A stretch of DNA of 64,000 bases from Cladopsammia gracilis (GCA_022457155.1 JAJGOT010000193.1:939001-1003000); one strand, 5' to 3'. Counted from the stretch's first letter, positions 35,601 to 46,796 are shown. Translations and numbers: made by a program. Notes: generated from the letters alone by a model not told the origin.

Positions 35601-37524
35601 CAGTACTGAAGTCCGTTGAAGGGCCATCTATCATAGGGCAGTAGCCAATACTACTGGACGGAGGGAGATCTGGATAGAGAATAGTGTTATAACTGCTCCA
35701 GCCTGGGACTGATTGTGCCATTACTGTTGCTGGCGTTAGACCAGTCAATTTCATTCGGAGAAGTAGCCAAATCTCGTCATCCTTAAGAGCATTAGATAGA
35801 ATCTCGCTCTGACTGCTGAACCATTCATTCTTGACCTGATGGACGTACTGTGTAACTGCAGGCCTTCTGCCATGCACCGAACATTCAAGTAGCTCGTACA
35901 CACTGCCACTTTCTGGTAAAGAACGTCTTCTTTTAGTATGATCAGCTATTGCGGTTGGTGGTGGTTCAGGACCATACACCTTCCTTTGAAAAACAACCAT
36001 TGTAGTCGCATGGGTGGTTTTCTTTCCATCCAGTGTCTCCTCGTTTAAATGATTATTGTCCGCAGCAAGCTGAACGAACGCTCCTGATGAGATATTTGAT
36101 GGTAAGACTGTTCCGTATTCTTCTGCTTTAGCCACGACTTCCATAGCAAGACTTGCGTCAACCGCTTTTAGCTCATCGTGTGATGAGCAATGACCCATGC
36201 AATTCAAAATGGTGACAAGCTGCTTAGACACAGTAAGATGGTGCACCGCCATTGCAAGGCTGATCTGTTTTGGCATTTTCACTCGTGCGTTCGTTGAGCA
36301 GTAGATGATGTCCTGAGAGATGCTTACAACCCATCTCTCTTCCTCCTTTCTCTTGCAAGAGCATAAAGAGTCTTACTCTTCAAATCCACTTTCATCAGAT
36401 GTTACAATGAGGTGGATCATCCAGTACAGACTGTTGGGGATCACTCTTCTTGCAGAGCTCAGGGAAACATCATTCACGTTTAGAGGTGTTAATGAAATGC
36501 CATCGCATTTCTTTATCTCGTTTCTAAGCCAACGTGCCACACCTAAAACTAACTTTGTATTTATTGTAATGGGAGGGTCATCATCATGCGCTGTTTTCTG
36601 AGAGGCTTGGGCAGTGGCATTCAGGACATCTTGGATTGATATCTGGCTGGAATATATCACTTTTGGACTTCTTTTTCTGGATAGCTGGTGGAAAACGATT
36701 TGATCTTCAAAGTGTTTCTGCAAGCGTAGTTTCAGGCGTTGTTTGGTGTATGCACTTCCATCTACTCCTTTTTCTTCCAAACGTTCACGGTAAGTGGAAA
36801 GGAGAGTTATCATATCATATGCTTTTCCCTGCGCTATGCCTTCGCTAATCTCAATAGCCAGTTCTTTAAATGCTGCATCGTAAAGCAATTCTCCCTCTTC
36901 TTCCTGGAAGCTTTGGTGTTTTAGATTGGATTTGCTGACATAAGACGCAAAACAGCTCTTGTGGTATTTACCCTCTGCTGCGATGAGATTGTTATTTGCA
37001 CTCCTAAGGACATGCAGCATCTTCTCGTCACTTTTACTTTCTGCAGCTTTCAGGATGGAAGTACAAGCTTCAAAGGTGCAAATGTTGTGCAGATCTTTGA
37101 TTTTCTTATGGGTCTTGTTACCACAAATAAAGCACTTGGACCAGTCGGTAGGTTCAGAAAAGGATCTGGATAATCGACTGCTTGCGTCCGCACTGCCATA
37201 CTGTAGTATCTCTTCGTTTTCTTCTTTGGCTGGGAGCGAATGCTGTATATTATGTTCACTGGCGTATGCAGCATAGCAAGACGAGTGCCACAGGAGCCCT
37301 CTATTACATAATTCGGGCAAGTCTTCACGAAGCCTTGTGTAAACCTCATCCTTCCTTAGGTTAATAGCTCTTATAAGTGTCTGCACTGACGATTCCTTAG
37401 CTTTTCTGAGGGTTTCGTTTTTACGATCACTTTGACATACGACACACTTTGCAAAACAATTAACTCTCTTTTTCTTTGGCTCAGGGGGCAAAGGAATGTT
37501 GAAGTTTTCTTCATTGCTAGCCAT
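32628..37524 (-). pseudogene. Decayed transposon protein: Zn fingers, RNase H-like core?, PIN-like, CXC
   Basis: One coding path from ATG 37524 (MASNEENF) to 32628. Order: two cysteine/histidine modules (CVVC...WHSSCY; CFICG...YHKSCF); a middle part with D-LAI and GGFHVALNFL blocks, recalling the D and C/H-N region of MULE-type RNase H-fold transposases; EADTRLFLH and SPDTDVFLLG blocks of a PIN/FEN1-like fold; and a C-terminal CXC (tesmin-like) zinc motif, CNCKSSCQRNCSC. Lesions: stops at 36375, 35562, ~35457, ~35332, 34571 and 33777; frameshifts near 35510, 34250 and 33105; a MITE at 34000-34176. It is therefore not functional. Block similarity to cnidarian proteins is recalled, not searched. 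Confidence 0.7.
34000..34176. mobile_element. MITE inserted in the transposon gene
   Basis: 177 bp with ends cagggttgtcc / ggacaaccctg and flanking gtaact repeats (33994-33999 and 34177-34182). Removing it with one repeat rejoins the frame as LKEVLSYELSS, so the insertion hit coding sequence. Interior aagtagccgg repeats. Confidence 0.8.
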
Positions 37525-37798
37525 TGCAACTAAAAGGCAAATAACGAACATGTGTTTAATAGAAGAAAACAATTGAAAGTAGTTCGAGATTCTACTGAAA
37601 TATCACGAGCTCAATTCATTGGAAGCTTGCATTGAGCTAGCGATTAACAAACTTTAATAATTCACTATTTTTAGCGATTTTAATTGTATAACAACCATTT
37701 TAAACAAACCAAAATACGTTTCCAGTACTTGTTGTCCTGAAATAGTTAAATCTTAAAGAAAAAAACTTAACGAAAAAAAGAGAAAAGTGATACTTACA

Positions 37799-37834
37799 GA
37801 CTAACACGGTAGCAATGCCATGGGCGCCACCATG
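37799..37834 (-). other. Inner duplicate of the transposon 5' exon
   Basis: Minus strand ATGGTGGCGCCCATG... followed by the donor GTAAGTATC, duplicated from 38181-38216. Here codon 11 is TAG instead of TGG. An acceptor at 37530 (tttgccttttag) would splice either exon just before the ATG at 37524, out of phase, so this is probably 5' UTR. Confidence 0.4.
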
Positions 37835-38180
37835 TTGGATGAAGATAGCCTCGATATCATTTAGCATCAAAACAAGGCTAAAACCTGTCTCTTCCCGTTT
37901 CTCGCAAATTAAACACTTGCAAAGTTGTTAATATTTGTTGTTCGAGATTCTATTGAAATATCACGACCTCAATTTATTGAAAGCTTGCATCAATTTGAAG
38001 TTTAGTGCAATTAAATTGAGCTAGCAATTCACGGAAATTAACAATTCATTATTTTCAGCAATTTTAATTGTATAACAACCATTAGAAACAAAAGAAACTA
38101 CATTGCAAGTAGTTGTTATCTTAAAGGAAATAAATCTTTTGGGAAAACACTAAACAAAAGAAGAGAAAAGTGATACTTAC

Positions 38181-38216
38181 AGACCAACAGGGTAGCAACG
38201 TCATGGGCGCCACCAT
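38181..38216 (-). other. Outer copy of the transposon 5' exon
   Basis: Twelve codons MVAPMTLLPCWS, then GTAAGTATC. It lies at the inner edge of the right TIR, so the TIR probably supplies the promoter. Confidence 0.4.
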
Positions 38217-38924
38217 GTTGATATGTTACGGCCTCGGTTATTTTTATGCAGTTGTATTGAGAAGAAATCAAGTAACATACAAAAAGGGTAGTCAGCCTTG
38301 TTTTCATGTTGAATCGCTAGTTACGCAACAAAATACCTCCATAACTCTAGACTGATACCACAATTCAACTTTACGAACTACCTAGCGTTTTTCAGGTGTT
38401 GTTTTATTAAAATCAGTTGTCAAACCTTTTCTGTGGTGTGGGTTGAGCGAAACTCAAATTTTCCCATCTCTGCTCCCTGACTACCAGAGTAACACGCGAA
38501 ATGATAACTCTCGCTGACAACATAAAATTCCCCCCCCTCCCACAAAGATAGAAACGGTGAGTGAAGACAGCGAGCTTGATGCGCGAATCAAAGGAGCGTG
38601 AAGGGCAAGTCACGTGTGACTAGAGGAGCGCAAAACGTTATGACTTACGCTTTGCAAAAAGGAAATTTGCAAAAATAACCGGCTTGTCAGAGTGTGTCTT
38701 TGTGTAATGAGCAATTGACTCTCACAGGGCCACGTTCTTTCTTTGTCTATAAACGTTTTATCAACAAATTCGTGTGTTAGTATTTTAATCTAGTTGTTTT
38801 GTGAAAGCAGTTTTCTGAAGAAAGAAAATGGTCTCGCTGAGAAAGTAAGCGGGTCGTGTGAATGACTTGCGCTGACCCAGACAGTGCATTGGGTTGTGAG
38901 AGACTTGCACATTCCGCTTCAGTT

Positions 38925-39494
38925 TAAACCCATCAACAATAGATGAGCGTGGGCGTTGGTGCCTGAAGGTTGGTGGAGCCGGGCAACGCTGAGCAAGGAA
39001 GGAGGTATCCATGGCAACCCTGAAGCGGCCACCACCCACCTGGGCACCGTCACACTGAAGGACTCAGTGGAATACTTACCAACCAAGAGACAATCTCCCA
39101 AGGGAGGGGTGGGATGGGCGAAAATTGCACAGCTTGCGAGCGAACGTGCTAGCGAAATTATCCTTGCAAGCAAGGACTGTGAGTAAGGGTCACGAGGAGC
39201 CCCTGCGAAAGGCTTGGGCTGCCCCAGGCTTCATACGCCCGCGAATGTGGGCCACAACGTATATGCGACACGAAATGCCCCTGCGAACTGCTGCGGTTGC
39301 AAGCGAGCTTCCTGCGTCCAAAGCTGGTGGAGAGCATTGCTTTGAGGTTAACTTTGCCTAAATTACATTTAGCCACATTTAAACACATCAACAATACATG
39401 AGTATGGGCGTTGGTGCCTGAAGGTTGGTGGAGCCGAGCAACGCTGAGCAAGGAAGGAGGTATCCATGGCAACCCTGAAGCGGCCACCACCCAA
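38925..39494. repeat. Direct repeats next to the YR remnant
   Basis: A ~115 bp block (gtgggcgttggtgcctgaag, ggcaacgctgagcaaggaag, ccctgaagcggccaccaccc) occurs at 38925-39040 and 39376-39494. Split direct repeats beside a tyrosine recombinase are typical of Ngaro/DIRS-type retrotransposons. Confidence 0.6.
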
Positions 39495-39767
39495 ACCTCC
39501 GGTCCCCAAGGTACTTGAAAAAAGGGGCCAGCGAACAGGGAGAATGGGACCTCCGACTCCAATAACCCCAAGCACCAAAACAACCCACACGCACCAGAGC
39601 GGCGCAAGGCTGACACTTACCACATCCTTCGGTCGGCTGCGATCCAACCAGGCTGCCTTGCGAGGTAAGGGGAGATGCTGACAGACTCTCACAGCGACTC
39701 TCTCCAGCCAGAAGACATTTGGCTTGGCTGGGATGCAGGACAAGATGTGAAACGAAGGGGGGGCACC

Positions 39768-40130
39768 TTAAGCCAGACAATTGGAAAGCCAGGCCAAAGC
39801 TTCGGAAGGGGTTTTTATATACAGCTGATAAGGGCTACTTGTCCAATGCCCAAGAGCCTGAATGAGGTGATCAGGGACACAGTTGCGAGCTGCGACCGTA
39901 GCTGCCCCAATGCGGAAACTGTGGCTGGAGAAATTGCCCGAAATCCCAGCCGAAGACAGGATTTGTCTTAGCCAACTTGTCAGAGTTGCCCGAGACAAAG
40001 GTTGGCCAGATTTGAGCAAGAATAATGGGCCAGGGTAGTTGCCCCGCACGGATAGGTAAGACAGCATGGCGTGGACAGCGCAGAGGGGTGCCTCACCCCG
40101 GCCAATGTGATATTTTCTTAGTTTGTGCTC
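39768..40130 (-). pseudogene. Tyrosine recombinase C-terminal domain
   Basis: ~120 residues: KLRKYHIGRGEAPLC, then SHSFRIGAATVAA (H-x-x-R), QALGHWTS (GHW) and YQLYIKT (the nucleophile tyrosine is probably the second Y). Box I arginine and the N-terminus are missing; upstream sequence enters the 40.1-44.3 kb palindrome. The fold matches YR enzymes of DIRS/Ngaro or Crypton elements; with the direct repeats beside it, a YR retrotransposon is favoured. Confidence 0.65.
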
Positions 40131-40399
40131 TCGTTTAATAGTTTTGGAGAAATTTTCCATGATATTATGTAAACAAAACAAGACTTGAATTTTATGGTTC
40201 TATTAAACTTCACACACGTCGCCTTACGCAGAGATGTCTGTTTTACAGTATAGTTTTTGCAATTTTGATTTCCAAATCAGTTTCTCGGCAATTTTCAATA
40301 CTATTTTATTCGGAGTAGTCGTACAAGTTATAGACAAAAAAATTGGACGCACCGTTTTGCAAATACGCATTAAATTCTATTTCTACAATTGGGCTAAAA

Positions 40400-40525
40400 T
40401 GTAGAATACCCGGTCACTTATTTGCATGTCATTGAATATAAATGGTTTCTTTTGTTTTCAATACCTCGTTCTACCAAACGTTTTAGGGATATGTAAATAA
40501 GTGGCTGCTTGGCATTCTATAATCG
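40400..40525. mobile_element. Mini-MITE gaatacccgg, copy 2
   Basis: Ends tagaatacccggtcacttatt and aaataagtggctgcttggcattcta. Present only in the left arm of the palindrome. Confidence 0.6.
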
Positions 40526-41159
40526 CGTCTTATTTTGTGATGTTTATAAATAAATATAATTTGCAGACGCTACAAGCACTCCGCACTGCAATTAGGATAA
40601 AAAAGTCGCCAAGCCTTCCGGTAGCAGAAAATTACTGAATTCTGATAAGCGTTTAACTCTTTTATTCAAGGGAAAGACTTTTTCATTCAGGGAAATATGA
40701 GTTGACCTTTAGAAAAAAAAATTTTTCGATTTATGATCATGAACAAACAGCGCATGATCGAATTACATTTCACACGTGATTGAATTACATTTTACACAAA
40801 ATTTGCATGTAACGAAGCTTGGCTGAAAAAAACTAATATATGGCAAAATCCAAGCAATGGGGGAGCAAGCAAGGGGGAGTGGCAATATTCCTAGTTGCTT
40901 CATGCTACAGAAACCGGGTTAAGCTCTGGCCGTGTGGGCCATCGTGGCTCGTGTGCGACTTTACCTACGTTACCTTTATAGAAGAATTTCATTTATTTGG
41001 TCTTGAAATCACAGAGTGTTTTTTCCATGATGCATCACGCAATATTTATTTTTAAAATGTTTCACCAATTTATTGCACTCATCACTACAGTTTTGACATT
41101 ATAAAAGCAGAATCTCCTGAATGCGATTACATGTATTTTTTCATTACCTGTATATTTTA

Positions 41160-41335
41160 GGCTTCCAAAAATTAATTGAAAATCCGGGTAGTAGGAGGGG
41201 TCTCTAGGCTTGGAAATCCAGGCGGAAGGGGGAGTCTAGCGGGCCAGGAAATCCGGGCGGGTGGAAGGGGTCAAAAAATCTTGCCATCCGTCTGTGGGGT
41301 GGGGGGGGGGGATGGATTCTTTCTGGAATAACCCA
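41160..41335. repeat. G-rich repeat, truncated relative of the 16.5-18.1 kb element
   Basis: Ends ccatccgtctgtggggtggg...ggatggattctttctggaataa, similar to the right TIR of 16555-18113. The opposite end is missing. Confidence 0.45.
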
Positions 41336-42444
41336 ATGTAATACGAATAATTCACGGTTCAGGAAGTATTAGACTAGTGTGGGTTTGATCAGGAATCAAT
41401 GAGTGATGGTGCAATGTGTGTCATGCAAAATTCGTTGAGGAGGGAGGGGTGCGTAACCCGTTTAAAATAAACGGTAAAACTTTCTTACACAAGCGCATGA
41501 GTATAGGCTACTGGTAGCCTCTTGTTCAGTTCAATTTTCGCACGCGCCACACATGAAAGTCCCGGATGATGTCGCCTCATTCTGGGCGATGACCTCGCGT
41601 AGACTAAAATAGTGATTCCGACACCCCCTATAGGCTGTACCTAACGATTCCGACAGTCCCTCATAATGGACTAATTCAAGATTCTGACAGGGTCGTTTTA
41701 GACCTTACTAATTATGCCTTCCATAGGGGGGTCATATAAAAAATGGAATGTCCCATTCTTATGCAACGGTTTAAGACGGAAGCCATTAGGAAATAGAGTA
41801 ATTTCAGTTTTTTGTGGACAAAAATCTTGTACCAGAATAATTTTAAGTATATGACATTCCTTTTTAGATTTTTTAAAAGCTAAAGATGTAACTACTTGCC
41901 TGTAATAACACCAAGAACAATTTCCCATTTCAAGAAAACAAGAGGCTACCAGTAGCCTATACTCATGCGCTTGCGTAAGAAAGTTTTACCGTTTATTTTA
42001 AATGGGTCACGCACCCCTCCCCCCTCAACGAATTTTGCGTGACACATTGCACCATCGCTCAAGACATGTTGATTGAAGCTACCAACTTCCTGTTTCATTT
42101 TTGTTTTCTTGCCCCCGTAGAAGGTTTGTTTTGCAAACCGAAATATCAGGCAAATATATTCAACCATTTATTATTTTTTTTATTTCACTTGTCTCTATCT
42201 TTTCTTCTTGCCTCAAGGATCTTCTGCTTTTATAATGTCAAATCTGTGGTGATGAGTCCAATAAATTGGTGAAACATTTTAAAAATAAATAATTTATTGC
42301 ATGATGCATCATGGAAAAAAAACTCTGTGATTTCAAGACCAAATCAAAATGAAATTTTTCTATAAAGCTAGTTCCTTAAATAACTGCTTTGATTTTGCAA
42401 TTATTATTATTTTTTTTTTTTTGCCATTTGATTTTGCCATTAGT

Positions 42445-42523
42445 TTGGGAATTACCTACTGGTCTTTTCCTTTGTTTTCAAGCTCTCGTAAGCGACCATT
42501 CAAAGAGTCTGATTCATATTAGT
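42445..42523 (+). repeat. 79-bp templated copy of a pogo-MITE segment
   Basis: Identical except for one base to 42965-43043 inside the nearby pogo-like MITE, and flanked on both sides by gattttgccatta. It reads as a captured patch, not a tandem duplication. Confidence 0.8.
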
Positions 42524-42826
42524 GATTTTGCCATTATTTTTTTCCAGGCTTCATTTCATGCAAATTTTGTGTGCATGTGAAATGTAATTAGATCGCATGT
42601 GAAATGTAATTCGATCGCACGCTGTTTTTTCATGATCATGAATCCAAAATATTTGTTCTAAAGGTCAAATGTTTTAATGAAACTCGTACTTCCTTGAATA
42701 AAAATGTCTTTCCCTTGAATAAAAGAGTTAAACGCTTATCAGAATTCAGTGATTTTCTGCTTCCGGAAGGCTTGGCAATTTATTTAACCTACAGCGAATT
42801 ATCATAAACATCACAAGATATAAATA

Positions 42827-43662
42827 CAGTCGAAGCTCTCCTTGCGACCACCCTCGTAAGCGACCAGCTCTAGTTACAACCACCGTTGTGTTATCCTGTT
42901 TGAATTGTCACTCAAACTCTAATTAAAAGCTCTCGTAAGCGACCGCTCCCGTAGGAGACCACTTTTGGGAATTACCTACTGGTCTTTTCCTTTGTTTTCA
43001 AGCTCTCGTAAGCAACCATTCAAAGAGTCTGATTCATATTAGTCAACGCTTTAATAAGATTACACTTCTTGATCACATTCCCTAATGCATGACATACAGT
43101 ATTGCGCTAATGGTTCGTTCTTAAAGATCTCAATTAAAAGTTCAAGGTGATTTCCGGCTTAGTGAAGCAGATGAGTGGTTCATTTATGATCTAAGTGTCA
43201 TAAACTGCGGTCAGTTTTAGAAAATAAAATGATTATAGAAAGTCATAGCTGAGACTTTCAAGTTTCAACTTCAGCCAAGGTATTGACATATTTTTGTCCC
43301 CAGAAAATATGTAGGTGCACGGTATTTCCAAGCCATAGCCAGCCCCGCAGTTTACTCGCTTGTTGTGCTATGCATTGTACATCTGAATAAGAAATTAGAA
43401 GTTTTTAATCTCTGTGGATGCGTGAACTATACCTTTGCAAACCCCTTCTACAACAGTCAATAACTAAATATTATCTACAATACTATACTATACATCACTA
43501 TTAATAAATATCCAAACCTTTATGCTAAAAGCTCTCGTAAGCGACCAGCCTCTATTTTTTTAGGGCGTGGTCACTTAAGGAGCCCATTCTCGTAAGCGAC
43601 CAGCTCCAGTTACGACCACTTTTTCGAATTCCCGAGGTGGTCGCTTACGAGAGCTTCGACTG
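42827..43662. mobile_element. pogo-like (Tc1/mariner) MITE, gtaagcgacc type
   Basis: 836 bp, TIRs cagtcgaagctctc... / ...gagagcttcgactg flanked by TA (42825-42826 and 43663-43664). The motif ctctcgtaagcgacc repeats internally at about 42850, 42930, 43002, 43530 and 43590. No transposase. Confidence 0.85.
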
Positions 43663-44267
43663 TATTTAAATATTTAAATTCAGCAACCTGCTTTACTATA
43701 TCTAGTGTTTCTAAAATTCTGACTTTGTGTATATAGAATGCCATTCTTATCCCTGAAGATGATTCGCATATTGTTTTCGCGAATCAAAAAATCTTGAAAG
43801 CATACTTTATTTCAGAAAGCACTATTTAATTCAATTATATTTACTAGTGTGCCTTTACCGTGATTATTGGCTTCATGAAGATAACATTCAAACAAGTTTG
43901 CGTCTAATGTTTCCCAAACCGCGACTGCTTTCCGTTACATTTTAAGAGACTACTTTTAAAAGCAATAAAATCAGTAAACGACCGGGCTATTTTTCAATTT
44001 TAGCAATTCTCAAAAACAGTATTCCCCGTGATTGTCCGCCGTTGACTCTGTGTTTAGAGTGCACAAAAGCTCACAAAAGCAACCTTTTCTCGGTCTAGAA
44101 TAACAAGTATGACTACTCCGAATAAAATACACTAGTTGTGTATTGAAAATTGCCCGAGAAACTGATTTGGAAATCAAAATTGCAAAAAATACACAGACAT
44201 CTTTGCGTAAGGCGACGCGTGTGAAGTTTAATAGAACTATAAAATTCAAGTCTTGTTTTGTTTACAT

Positions 44268-44550
44268 AATATCATGAAACATTTCTCATAAACTAAAGAG
44301 AACATAAAGAAAAAGTCAATCACAAATTGATATCAACATAAATTCTCACCGAAAAATGAAATTTCTTTTACGGTAAAGTCCCTCGCCTGCTTGAAAATTC
44401 TTTAAAACTCCGCTTCTTTGGATTTGATCGCCCCGCACTGATTAAAAAAAAACTTATGTATTTCCTCGAAGCAAGATTTAGTTGCTTACAGCTCTCCTTT
44501 TTCTCCACTGTTGTGGCTTCTGAATATTCTTTAAAGCTTTCTCTTTCCAT
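44268..44550 (-). repeat. Three-copy boundary repeat, copy 2
   Basis: Reverse copy of the family at 10493 and 61000-61290. It includes a frame with GRSNPKKRSFKEFSSRRG, matching SEPKKRSFNKFPSSRV at 61.1 kb, so part may once have been coding. Confidence 0.65.
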
Positions 44551-44838
44551 TTTGAATATTTTAAATGTGCTTAATTACTCCAATAACACAGATCTACGGT
44601 TTTAAAACCCAAGCACATGCCAAGCGCAGTAGCCATTTTTGTAGAATTGGTAAATGACCCGAGACCCAGTTGCTAAAATATGCGTGCATACATTTGCATG
44701 CAAAATTGAGAAAAAAGAAAAACGAAGCCGGAACCTTACCAGCACGCATGAGTAATAAATTTCAACGTTCACTGAATAGCCCAATTTCGATATATTAAAA
44801 TTCAACTTAAAACAAAAGACATCACTACGAGGCTTAGG

Positions 44839-44995
44839 TACCCTGGGTACCAGAGGTATTCTCCCGGCGAGCTTCGTGACTTGCCGGACGAAGGCTGATC
44901 AACGAGTGGCGAAGCCGCGAGAATTTGCATGGGTCACAATAGAGACATAACCGACACCGGAAACCGCGCAAGAAAAAGCTCTGGCACCCAGGGTA
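44839..44995. mobile_element. Nested MITE taccctggg, 9-bp target duplication
   Basis: 157 bp, starting taccctgggtaccagag and ending ctctggcacccagggta, flanked by aggcttagg on both sides. Confidence 0.8.
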
Positions 44996-45092
44996 AGGCT
45001 TAGGGGAATAAACCATATAAATCCCTACTATCATTCCCCTAAGCCTCGTAATGATGTCTTTTGTTTCAAGTTGAATTTTAGTATATCGAAAT

Positions 45093-45276
45093 AGGCCATT
45101 TGCACGATGGCGTCATTTGACTACAACTACCAGAATTCATTTCGTTTTTCCTTTCTTATTTAAATTTTGTAATCCCAGCGAGGTTTAAATAACAATAGCC
45201 CTAATTTGCACTACAAAACAAAAAACTGAAGGATTCTGGTAGTTGCAGTCTTATGACGTCATCGTGCAAATGGCCT
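45093..45276. mobile_element. Nested MITE aggccatttgcacgat
   Basis: 184 bp, TIRs aggccatttgcacgatgNcg, flanked by AT. The opposite palindrome arm (44781-44790, ccaatttcga) shows the uninterrupted site. Confidence 0.85.
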
Positions 45277-45289
45277 ATTGGGCTATTTG

Positions 45290-45786
45290 TTCAAACACAG
45301 GTAAAATTTCATCATCAATTTCTTTTCAACATCATCTTTACGTAATTCATATGAACTTCAAAATGTTTTTTTCCACATTTGGTGTTGCTAGAAACGACTT
45401 CTTTTGATAAGATATTGAAAACAGTCAAACAGAAGTTTGCATGTAAGATCTTAATTGTTACAAAGGTCTACAAAGTTTTTGTCCACTTGTCACTCGAACT
45501 GCTGGTGGATTCCTTCTTAATTTGTAAAATTAATAACACGTTTCCGAAAAACAAAAACAAAATATATTAACCTGGAAGAAGGGTGTTCAAAAGTGGTCAA
45601 CCTAACATAAGCTTTCACAATCGCATACACACTGTAACTTACATGGATGTTATCGTGCTTCTTGACTGGTGGCCTGCCAGAATCCCATGGAATGGCACGC
45701 AACTTCTAATTTCAGATATTAAACTTTTAAGCTCTATGTCTGCAAATAGACAAAACTACATTACGAAAATGAAAATATAGATAATC
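45290..45786. other. No gene seen
   Basis: AT-rich; one 63-codon plus frame (45379-45570) has no splice or family support. Confidence 0.35.
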
Positions 45787-46016
45787 CGGTCGTTTCGCTA
45801 CAAAGTCGTTTCGCTACAAGTCGTTTTGCAGTGGATTAAAGAACGAGAAATATTTGATATATTTCACTAAAGTATTAGTTTAGCCCATTTTCTGTCGTGT
45901 TCATTCAAGATTAGTTTTTTAGCGAAACGATTTGAGGTAACTTTACATAATTTGTAGCAAATCGATCTGCAGGGAAACGACTTGAAGCGAAACGACTTTG
46001 TAGCGAAACGACCGGA
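45787..46016. mobile_element. MITE with gtcgtttcgctacaa repeats
   Basis: TIRs ccggtcgtttcgctacaaag / ctttgtagcgaaacgaccgg, each with two tandem gtcgtttcgct units. About 230 bp, non-coding. Confidence 0.8.
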
Positions 46017-46765
46017 CGCCAAAATATACAAGCAAAGAAACCTCATGGCTGACACTGCTTCGTGTCATGCTCCACGTATAAACGCCTACAATTCAAAGCT
46101 CATGAAACGAACCAAACAATCGGTCTTAGCTTCCATATAAATGCTTACCTTTTCCTCATACAACGTCCTTGAACTTGACTGGAAAAGAACTTCAATCAGA
46201 TGGAAAAAAGGTATCTTCTTGCCATCTTCTTGCCATCTTCTTGCCATATTCTTTGCTATAAACGCTTTGCGCTCCTGTCGCCCGCGTGAAAGTCAAACTG
46301 AAATTCTCACACTTTCCCATTGGCTCAAAAGCCCCACGTGACGTTAGAACTCACAATACGAACTCACGGCTTCCCTGGAAACTACAATCTCGGATGTAAT
46401 AAAATAGAGAGAAATACACCTCCCCTCCCCCCGATTCAAAGATGGATTCGCGCGAAAACCAAAGCGCGCCATTTTCCCATCACTGAACTGGGGGGAGGGG
46501 TGGTATTAATTTTTCATTTGAAATGTCCAAGATTGTAGCTTGCTCAACAACCAACATGGTGGGCTGTTGAAACCGTTGAAAAGTGTAACGGTCAACTCGA
46601 AGAACTTATGGTCACTTCGGGAAATAAATGCAATGTATTTTGACACTTTTGGAGCGTTAGAAGCCAGAAGAAACTTTGCAGTGTTGTTTCATGGAAGGAA
46701 AGTGATTAATTTTCAAGAGTTTTAAAGAAAAGGGAAGACCACTACAGCAAACATTCAAACATTCT

Positions 46766-46796
<31 letters not shown>

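Larger units (their letters stand above)
31810..38481 (-). mobile_element. 6.7 kb DNA transposon with ~265 bp TIRs
   Basis: The left TIR 31810-32076 and the right TIR 38215-38481 are inverted copies with scattered differences, both beginning cagggagcagagatgggaaa. CAG-type ends fit hAT-like or Zisupton-like elements. The adjacent 8-mers accatagg and actaccag match only partly, so the target duplication is uncertain. Subterminal direct repeats occur at both ends (32010-32190 with 32330-32520; 37570-37835 with 37940-38216). The interior is one decayed minus-strand gene. Confidence 0.85.
40147..44290. repeat. ~4.1 kb imperfect palindrome
   Basis: Inverted matches in nested order: 40147-40345 with 44113-44290; 40525-40815 with 42560-42826; 40960-41110 with 42222-42370; 41395-41525 with 41940-42065. 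The centre is near 41730. The arms differ by insertions: a small MITE (40400-40525) on the left, a pogo-like MITE (42827-43662) on the right. Possibly a foldback transposon or two elements head to head. Confidence 0.8.
44774..45288. mobile_element. Palindromic element carrying two nested MITEs
   Basis: Host arms: aatagcccaatttcgatata... (44774-44838) and ...tatatcgaaat|attgggctatt (45041-45092 plus 45277-45288). Removing the two insertions gives a hairpin element with ~65 bp arms and a ~30 bp loop. Confidence 0.8.

Noticed and set aside
34503..37364. Plus-strand frames opposite the transposon gene
   Set aside because: Shadows of the minus-strand coding path; they lack recognisable motifs.
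39125..39971. Several GC-rich overlapping frames near the YR remnant
   Set aside because: They lie in the direct repeats, open in many phases because of base composition, with no family match.
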